From Pseudomonas fluorescens (GTDB taxonomy: Bacteria; Pseudomonadota; Gammaproteobacteria; Pseudomonadales; Pseudomonadaceae): a stretch of DNA of 64,000 nucleotides. Below, one piece after another: positions 56,595 through 64,000 of the stretch. Under the pieces are notes generated by a model. It was not told the DNA's origin. It saw nothing but the letters and a program-made list of their open reading frames with translations, and ran no database searches. The stretch lies in NCBI RefSeq assembly GCF_902497895.1, contig NZ_CABVHQ010000034.1:1-64000 (forward strand), read 5' to 3'. Position 1 is the stretch's first letter; every line of letters starts with the position of its first letter. The position numbers and the translations under genes were made by a program.

Positions 56595-57704
56595 TTATAG
56601 ACCGTCAACAGTCCTGCCAAGCACCAGCGTCTGTACGATTGGCGAAATAATTTTTTGCCATTCATAAATCGCGGCATTGGTCACATAAATAGTGTCATCA
56701 GGCTTCAGCGCAACCTGCTGTGCGTAGAAAATGGCTGCTGGGTCACGCATATCTATTCGCATAACCGTAGGCTTGCTGTTTTTGGCCTCACCCATTCGGA
56801 AGACGAAAACCCCTTGAGGGTTTGCGTTGCTTTCTTTCAGGCCTCCAACGGAGCCCAGGGCATCCAGCAAGCTGGTGTTTTGCGCCGGTAGGTCGTGCAA
56901 GCCGGGCTCGCCCACGGCACCCATTGCCACGAAACGCTGACGGGCGCGCTCCAGAATTACTTCTGAATTGGGTCTCAGAACGGCGTTATTACCGGCCAGC
57001 ACTTCCTCGTAGTTGAGTGTGGTGGCTTGATCACCATTGCGCACGGTGACGTTGACAAGGTGGGGCTCCAGCACCGGGCCGCCGGCCTGATTGATGGCAT
57101 CGAGCAGGGTCAGCGGACCTTGCAGGGTCGAGAAGCGCCCTGGTACTTTCACTGCGCCCGCGACCAGCACGGAGCCGGAGAGGTCGCCGACCAAGTCAAC
57201 ATGCGCCTGCACGTCGGAGGTCAAGCCGTGTAGCTTTTGGCGAATCATGTCCTCGACTTGGATCAGGGTCATACCTGCGACAAATTGATGGCCGACATAG
57301 GGCAAGGAGATAATACCTTGGGAGTCGATGCGCACCTTGAGTTGGGTACCACCGCTGGAGAGCGGGGCGAATAGCCCAGTCCCCTCGGGGGCGTTGTCGG
57401 TGATCAATACGTTGATCACGTCACCGCCCATTAGGCGCACGGTCGGTGCCAGTGGGTTGGTGATTGTTACGACGGCGGGTTTGGTAGCCGGGCGCATGAA
57501 CGGTGCGATGGTGTTGGCATTGATGTCCACCAGTTCATAACTATCGTTCTTGCTTTCAATACTGCCCTTGTAGGGGCCTGCACCGGACAGGGTGCCGCCG
57601 CAGCCGGACAAGGTCAGGGTCACCAGCAGCAAGCCTGCGATTGCACTGTTGCGCACGTTCGAGTTCAGGGGCCGAAGTAGCAGGCCAGTAATGGAATTAA
57701 TCAC
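56595..57704 (-). CDS. kpsD: Capsule outer-membrane export lipoprotein KpsD (OPX family)
   Basis: 369 residues from GTG 57702-57704, chosen because GAGGATC lies just upstream and the preceding TTG frame lacks a site. Signal peptide ending in the lipobox LTLSGCGG (Cys near 36). Then a polysaccharide export domain (GDVINVLITD, GIISLPYVGHQFVAGMTL) and SLBB repeats (GAVKVPGRFSTLQGPLTLLDAINQAGG; VGEPGLHDLPAQNTSLLDALGSVGG), ending in a C-terminal amphipathic segment. Forms the outer membrane exit of the exporter with KpsE. Start overlaps the kpsE stop. Shorter than E. coli KpsD (about 558), closer to CtrA/BexD. Confidence 0.92.
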   Translation of the reverse strand: MINSITGLLLRPLNSNVRNSAIAGLLLVTLTLSGCGGTLSGAGPYKGSIESKNDSYELVDINANTIAPFMRPATKPAVVTITNPLAPTVRLMGGDVINVLITDNAPEGTGLFAPLSSGGTQLKVRIDSQGIISLPYVGHQFVAGMTLIQVEDMIRQKLHGLTSDVQAHVDLVGDLSGSVLVAGAVKVPGRFSTLQGPLTLLDAINQAGGPVLEPHLVNVTVRNGDQATTLNYEEVLAGNNAVLRPNSEVILERARQRFVAMGAVGEPGLHDLPAQNTSLLDALGSVGGLKESNANPQGVFVFRMGEAKNSKPTVMRIDMRDPAAIFYAQQVALKPDDTIYVTNAAIYEWQKIISPIVQTLVLGRTVDGL

Positions 57705-58809
57705 GATGATCCTCGATCGATGCAATTAGGAAGCGAGTGATGCCGTAGAGCATAAGCAGAGCCAGGAAGATCGTTGCCAGGTCGTACCAGCGCTGTGGGT
57801 AGATGGCGATTTGTGGGGTGTTCGGGCTGATTACGGTGACCAAGGTGCGGATCTTCTTGCTGGCTTCGATACGGGCGTTGTCCAGGGCGGCGACCGCGGT
57901 CTTATATGTTTCTTCGGCGATGCCGGCGTCCAGGGTCAACTGCTGGAAGCGTGAGGCCACCACATTGAGTTGGTCACCGTCGGGGGCCGAGACCAGCAGG
58001 CGTTTTTCCGCGCTCAGCTGCTCGCGGATCGCGTTCACCCGTTGTTTCTGTTGCTTGACCTGAGGGGCATCCGGGCGAAGTTTGTAGAGCATCTCGGTAA
58101 GCGCCGCTTGCTCTTTGGAGTATTCACCCTCCAGCGTGTCGATAATGCTGGCGCGGCCTTGGGCCGAGCTCTTGCCGTCCAGTACCTTGTTTATGTTCTG
58201 GAAGCGAAGCAGCTCCTCCTTGCGTTGTCCGTAATTATTTTTCGCGCCTTCCAGTTCGCCATGGGCGAAACGCATCTGCTCACGGGCGATGCTGTGAGAC
58301 ACTTCGTTAACGAACTGTTCGCTGGCCTCGAGAATGGTCCTGACCATTTGTTCTGCCAGTTCCGGGCTGTAGGCCTGAACTTCGACCTTGAGTAGGCCGG
58401 TGATCTCGTCATAGTGTGCGGTGACCATGCGCTGGTAGTACTCGAGCAAGTCTTCGCGCGGCGTGTCCTGGCTCAACCAGAAGAACGGGTCGTTGCGTTG
58501 CTGAGCGTATTGGTCGACCCAGCGCAGGCGCTTTTCCAGCAGCTCCATCATGCCCATCGAGACGATGTATTCGCGCAGGTACAGGGTTTCTTCCCTAGAG
58601 GCCGGGTTGCTGCCAGTTAGTAATATGCCGAGCCCTGGCAACTGGGCGCCGGGGTTGTTGCCTTCCTGGCGAACCACCACTTGCGCGGAGCTGACAAAGC
58701 GGTCCACGGCAAACAAGCCGTAGTAGACGATGGCCAGTACCAGTGGCGCCACGATCAGTCCCAGTGTCAGGCGCCAACCCTTGTATTTACCCGTACTACT
58801 CATATGCAT
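57697..58809 (-). CDS. kpsE: Capsule export inner-membrane protein KpsE (PCP family)
   Basis: 370 residues. Helix near 15-37 (LTLGLIVAPLVLAIVYYGLFAV), the periplasmic part with FVSSAQVVVRQEG, a long coiled coil (about 170-310) and a C-terminal helix (near 343-362) ahead of EDHRD. Links KpsMT with KpsD across the periplasm. Three ATGs lie in a row (58815, 58809, 58803); 58809 has the best spacing to AAGG. Confidence 0.93.
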   Translation of the reverse strand: MHMSSTGKYKGWRLTLGLIVAPLVLAIVYYGLFAVDRFVSSAQVVVRQEGNNPGAQLPGLGILLTGSNPASREETLYLREYIVSMGMMELLEKRLRWVDQYAQQRNDPFFWLSQDTPREDLLEYYQRMVTAHYDEITGLLKVEVQAYSPELAEQMVRTILEASEQFVNEVSHSIAREQMRFAHGELEGAKNNYGQRKEELLRFQNINKVLDGKSSAQGRASIIDTLEGEYSKEQAALTEMLYKLRPDAPQVKQQKQRVNAIREQLSAEKRLLVSAPDGDQLNVVASRFQQLTLDAGIAEETYKTAVAALDNARIEASKKIRTLVTVISPNTPQIAIYPQRWYDLATIFLALLMLYGITRFLIASIEDHRD

Positions 58810-58851
58810 ACGCATCCTTGAAATAAGACAGTCACGCCACAGTCCGGGCGA

Positions 58852-59505
58852 TTAGATGTTGTACGTCTTGATGCCTTCGGCGACATCGTCATAGATCTGT
58901 ACGCCGCCATCCCGCACCAGCAGCACGACATCGCAGAGCTTCTGGATTTCGCCCATGTTGTGAGAAACCAACACCACTTTGGATTTCTGCAGTTTTTCCT
59001 CGAAGACCTCGGCGCACTTGCGTCTGAAATGCGCATCTCCTACTGACATCACTTCATCGATCAGGTAGTAGTCGAAGTCGAAGGCCATGCTCAGCCCAAA
59101 GGCCAGGCGTGATCGCATGCCCGAGGAGTAGGTTTTCACCGGCTCGTCGATCCAGCTGCCGATTTCGGCGAAGCTCTGTACGTAGTCGATCTTCTTACGC
59201 ATGGATTCGCCCACCGCGCCATAGACGCGGCTGACAAACTTGATGTTCTCGCGGCCGGTCATGTTGCCCTGAAAACCGCCCGACAAACCTACGGGCCAGG
59301 AGATGCTCTGGTCGGTGGCGATTGTCCCGGAGTCCGGCACATCGGCCCCCCCCAATAGGCGCATTAGGGTGGATTTTCCCGCGCCATTGCGTCCAATCAA
59401 GCCGACATTTTTGCCAGCAGGTATCTTCAACGATAGGTCACGAAAAATGTGGCGACGCCCTTTGGGGGTCAAGTACGACTTGGTGACACTTCTGAGCTCG
59501 AACAC
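58852..59505 (-). CDS. kpsT: Capsule ABC exporter ATPase KpsT
   Basis: 217 residues. Walker A GRNGAGKST near 39, signature YSSGMRSRLAFGL near 135, and Walker B YYLIDEVMSVGD near 155, typical of polysaccharide-export ATPases (CtrD/BexA/KpsT). Powers export of the lipid-linked polymer with KpsM. The start is GTG at 59503-59505, 14 bases after kpsM; no better ATG precedes the first conserved residues. Confidence 0.95.
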   Translation of the reverse strand: MFELRSVTKSYLTPKGRRHIFRDLSLKIPAGKNVGLIGRNGAGKSTLMRLLGGADVPDSGTIATDQSISWPVGLSGGFQGNMTGRENIKFVSRVYGAVGESMRKKIDYVQSFAEIGSWIDEPVKTYSSGMRSRLAFGLSMAFDFDYYLIDEVMSVGDAHFRRKCAEVFEEKLQKSKVVLVSHNMGEIQKLCDVVLLVRDGGVQIYDDVAEGIKTYNI

Positions 59506-59519
59506 GGGGAAGCCTGTGG

Positions 59520-60314
59520 TTAGCCGTTCTTGGTGGAAATCAAATGCAGTCGACGCACCCGGTAGGTACCCAGTGAGACGAAGAGCAAGATTAAGGTTGC
59601 GGCGATCACGTAGTGGACAGAGACACCATCAACGGGTACGTAGTAGGGAAATATTTCCGAGCGGATAAGTTCCAGCAGGTGTAGGTACGGATTGAGCAAT
59701 AGCAGTGGCAGCATGGCCGGCGGGAGATAGGCTGCTGGGATGAGCACGCCGGAGATGAAATACAGCGGGAAAAACATCATCCGTATAAACAGTTTGCTGT
59801 CGGGAACAGCGTGGGCGATTAACGCCAACAGCACACCTAGGCCAAAAGAAAACAACAGCCCAAGGAGGATTGTCAGCATCCACTGGATAGGTGCCTTGAT
59901 CGACATGTCGAAGCCATACCAAGCAAAGCCAAACACCAAAATTGCATAGACCGTGGCGGAGATACTGAATTCCACCAGCGTTCGGGCGATAAAGGTGTCA
60001 AGGGGCTTGATCTGTTTGTAGGCAAACAGAGAGCGGTTTTCCTTGGGACTGTTCATCAGCCGCAGGGCAGTATTACGAAACAGCAGGAAGGGCGCGAGGC
60101 CCACCAGTACAAAGACTTCAAAGTCGATGCCAGCCAGGGTTCGGCCGCGAAGTACGGTGAATAATACGCTCAAGATCAGCAGGTGACAGATGGGCTCAAG
60201 CAAGGTCCATACGGCGCCCATGCGCCTGAGCCCAATGCGCGCGCGCGCTTCGCGCAGCACCAGAGCAAAAATGACTGATTTCTTGATTTGAAGGGGGGAG
60301 CGAGGCTTCAGCAT
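59520..60314 (-). CDS. kpsM: Capsule ABC exporter permease KpsM
   Basis: 264 residues, ABC-2 permease with six helices: LREARARIGLRRMGAVWTLLEP at the N-terminus, then hydrophobic segments to near 245, and SGVLIPAAYLPP and NPYLHLLELIRSEIFPYY as in CtrC/BexB/KpsM. First gene of the minus-strand kpsMTED set; all four are spaced or overlapped as one operon that may continue into the trimodular gene (124 bases after kpsD). Confidence 0.95.
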   Translation of the reverse strand: MLKPRSPLQIKKSVIFALVLREARARIGLRRMGAVWTLLEPICHLLILSVLFTVLRGRTLAGIDFEVFVLVGLAPFLLFRNTALRLMNSPKENRSLFAYKQIKPLDTFIARTLVEFSISATVYAILVFGFAWYGFDMSIKAPIQWMLTILLGLLFSFGLGVLLALIAHAVPDSKLFIRMMFFPLYFISGVLIPAAYLPPAMLPLLLLNPYLHLLELIRSEIFPYYVPVDGVSVHYVIAATLILLFVSLGTYRVRRLHLISTKNG

Positions 60315-60672
60315 GATTTACCGCACAGCACAACGGCGCGATAAACGCGTTGCTTGAATTCAATTTCAGAGGACTATCTGCCGATATAGGGCAGATCGCT
60401 TCCGTACGTGGGGCGGGAGGTTAATCGCTGGGACTGACAGGAGTCAAGCCGCTTAGTTCCCTAATGATGTCTGACGAAAAATAATTGTCGGACCTGCCCG
60501 GAGGCTTCGCAAAAACAGGTTTGGACCGATGTTCATTGGAATTGACAGCTCTTTGCCAGGAAGGGTGATGAGTTGCTCCCGGATGCAGGCGCTCGTGATT
60601 CCGAAAGTGCCGTTTGCATTGGGTGAGGCTGTGTTATTAGCAGCAGTTTATTAAGAGTTTATTGCGAGTTTA
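60315..60672. other. Upstream region of the kpsMTED operon
   Basis: 358 bases with no ORF of note; should hold the kpsM promoter. No ops/JUMPstart element and no clear -35/-10 recognised. Three 'gtttatta'-like repeats near 60645-60672 are part of the 3' end of the next gene. Confidence 0.45.
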
Positions 60673-61464
60673 TTACCCAGCCAACATCGGATAGGTAAAC
60701 AACCCGAAATGCAGCAGGTTCAAACCGAAATGCGTGGCCACCGCCGCGCCTAGCCCACCAAAACGGTACGCCAGACCGTAACCGACCCCGGCAATGCTTG
60801 CCAGGAGCACCCATTGCCAGCCAGCACCCAGATGAGCCAGGCCGAACAGCAGCGACGCGAGCAGCAGGGCGAGGTGTTCGCCGTAGGGCAGTTGTTTGAA
60901 GCGCTGGCTCAAGCCGCCCTGTATATAGCCACGAAACAAGGCTTCTTCGACCAGGGTTACCAGCAGCAAGTTGTTCAGGACCCAGAGCTGGGTCTGCTCG
61001 GGCCACTTTGGCGCCCACTGGATGATTCCCAGCAGCAGCGCACCACCGAGGGCGGCCAAAGCGGTCACGGTCAGGGCCAGGGCGCTGGCATATAGCGCAT
61101 GAATCAGTGAGCGCCGGCCGATGATCCATGGGCAGACCAGTAACAGCCAGAAGCCTATCATCGGTTTGTCGAGATTGAGGTGCATCGAGAACCACACGGC
61201 GTCCTCTGTGAAGCGCTCGGGGCCAATGACGCGAGCGTTATAAAAGCCCGGCAGCCAATGCAAGGCCAGCGCCAGCGCAAGGAGCACAAACACTGCGTGA
61301 CCGAGATAGCGGCCATAACGATGCTTTTGTTGCAGGACGGCAAAACCGGCTAGCAGCAGCAGGGTGATGGCGATGCTCGCCTGGACATCCAGTTGCCCGT
61401 AGGTGAGTGCGAGGACGTAACCGGCCGAGAGGAATGTCAGGTACGGCCAGGGCAGTGCGAGCAT
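60673..61464 (-). CDS. CPBP family intramembrane protease (CAAX-like)
   Basis: 263 residues, eight or so helices. Conserved motifs EEALFRGYIQGG (EExxxR near 177), FGLAHLGAGW (near 213) and THFGLNLLHFG (His near 247) give the Glu/His set of the ABI/CPBP family. Substrate unknown. Not part of the capsule operon by function; probably core genome flanking the insertion. Confidence 0.88.
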   Translation of the reverse strand: MLALPWPYLTFLSAGYVLALTYGQLDVQASIAITLLLLAGFAVLQQKHRYGRYLGHAVFVLLALALALHWLPGFYNARVIGPERFTEDAVWFSMHLNLDKPMIGFWLLLVCPWIIGRRSLIHALYASALALTVTALAALGGALLLGIIQWAPKWPEQTQLWVLNNLLLVTLVEEALFRGYIQGGLSQRFKQLPYGEHLALLLASLLFGLAHLGAGWQWVLLASIAGVGYGLAYRFGGLGAAVATHFGLNLLHFGLFTYPMLAG

Positions 61465-61573
61465 GGGGTCATCCTTGTTTGGGGGAGGGGCTTGTCTCGG
61501 TGCCGGTCAGGTTAGAGAAATGCACAGTTCTTCGACATAAACCAGAGACCTTCGGCGCGTGCGATATCGCCAG

Positions 61574-61670
61574 GATCGCAGCCTGCGGCAGCTCCTACAC
61601 GGGCTCCGTGCGCCCACCACAAATTATCAGGCGTATGCAAAACCCGTAGGAGCTGCCGCAGGCTGCGATC
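61574..61670. repeat. Inverted repeat of the gtaggagctgccg family
   Basis: 61574-61598 (gatcgcagcctgcggcagct...) pairs perfectly with 61646-61670 over 25 bases. Same family as at 2.0 and 25.4 kb. Between the CPBP gene and acnA; no gene here. Confidence 0.88.
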
Positions 61671-61786
61671 TTTTTGCGAGCACCCGGTGCAAGATTGTGC
61701 GCGCTTACCCTCAACTTCGTTCCATAGATAGCTGTTGCAGTGGCGCGCAATTATATCGAGACGGAATCTATCTTCCAGCCCAAACA

Positions 61787-61814
61787 AAAACACCGCCCCG
61801 GAAGGCGGTGTTTT
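61787..61814 (-). terminator. Rho-independent terminator after acnA
   Basis: aaaacaccgcc (61787-61797) pairs with ggcggtgtttt (61804-61814), A/T-rich flanks on both sides; 13 bases past the acnA stop. Confidence 0.88.
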
Positions 61815-61826
61815 GTTTGTTACACC

Positions 61827-64000
<2,174 letters not shown>

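Noticed and set aside
60315-60672. ops/JUMPstart element before kpsM
   Set aside because: No GGCGGTAG sequence found in the region on either strand.

Overview
The window is a chromosomal segment of a Pseudomonas, most likely of the P. fluorescens group. This rests on two tandem cbb3 oxidase operons followed by ccoG-ccoH-ccoI, high GC with Pseudomonas codon use, an acnA at the right edge, and many intergenic copies of the 'gtaggagctgccgcaggctgcgatc' and 'gtgtagataccta' repeats. The species cannot be fixed from the sequence alone.

Left part (1-16.1 kb), core genome. ccoI (partial), ccoH, ccoG, ccoPQON-1 and ccoPQON-2 are all on the minus strand, each ccoN with a palindromic Anr/Fnr-type box upstream. 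Then come an alpha/beta hydrolase (+), a trypsin-like protein whose catalytic His is Gln (-), and a PAS chemoreceptor (-), separated by large inverted-repeat elements.

Middle and right part (16.4-60.3 kb), a group 2-type (ABC-transporter, Kdo-linked) capsule locus. It opens with a 2526-residue highly reducing PKS/FAS-like megasynthase (KS-AT-DH-MT like-ER-KR-ACP, no thioesterase) and an alpha-oxoamine synthase (+). Convergent to these is a minus-strand operon with every junction overlapping: kpsC, kpsS, an SDR, an LtaS/RkpI-like membrane enzyme, a GNAT and a second KpsC-like protein. The gene set matches the rhizobial rkp-1 region (rkpA, rkpG, rkpH, rkpI). Its chemistry resembles fumonisin assembly: PKS, AONS chain release, ketoreduction. 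An APH/choline-kinase-like gene, kdsD, a kdsB-kdsC fusion and kdsA follow. A decayed stretch (39.1-46.3 kb) holds fragments of kps genes, an IS4-type fragment, an IS66 with a group II intron remnant, and phage genes including an S74 tailspike and an endolysin. A lower-GC serotype-specific block (about 46.4-56.5 kb) carries two O-acetyltransferases, a nucleotidyltransferase, an NTP-transferase/kinase fusion, a mini-HAD phosphatase, a putative glycosyltransferase and a 1164-residue trimodular KpsC-type protein. kpsD, kpsE, kpsT and kpsM close the locus.

Right edge (60.6-64 kb): a CPBP membrane protease and acnA (partial).

Working model (inference): KpsS and KpsC build the Kdo linker on a lipid, and KdsA/B/C/D supply CMP-Kdo. 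The trimodular protein, with the acetyltransferases and nucleotidyltransferase/kinase enzymes, makes and decorates the polymer. KpsMTED exports it. The PKS-AONS-SDR-LtaS-like cassette makes a special amino-lipid, perhaps the anchor or a membrane partner of the capsule. That cassette is the most interesting system in the window.
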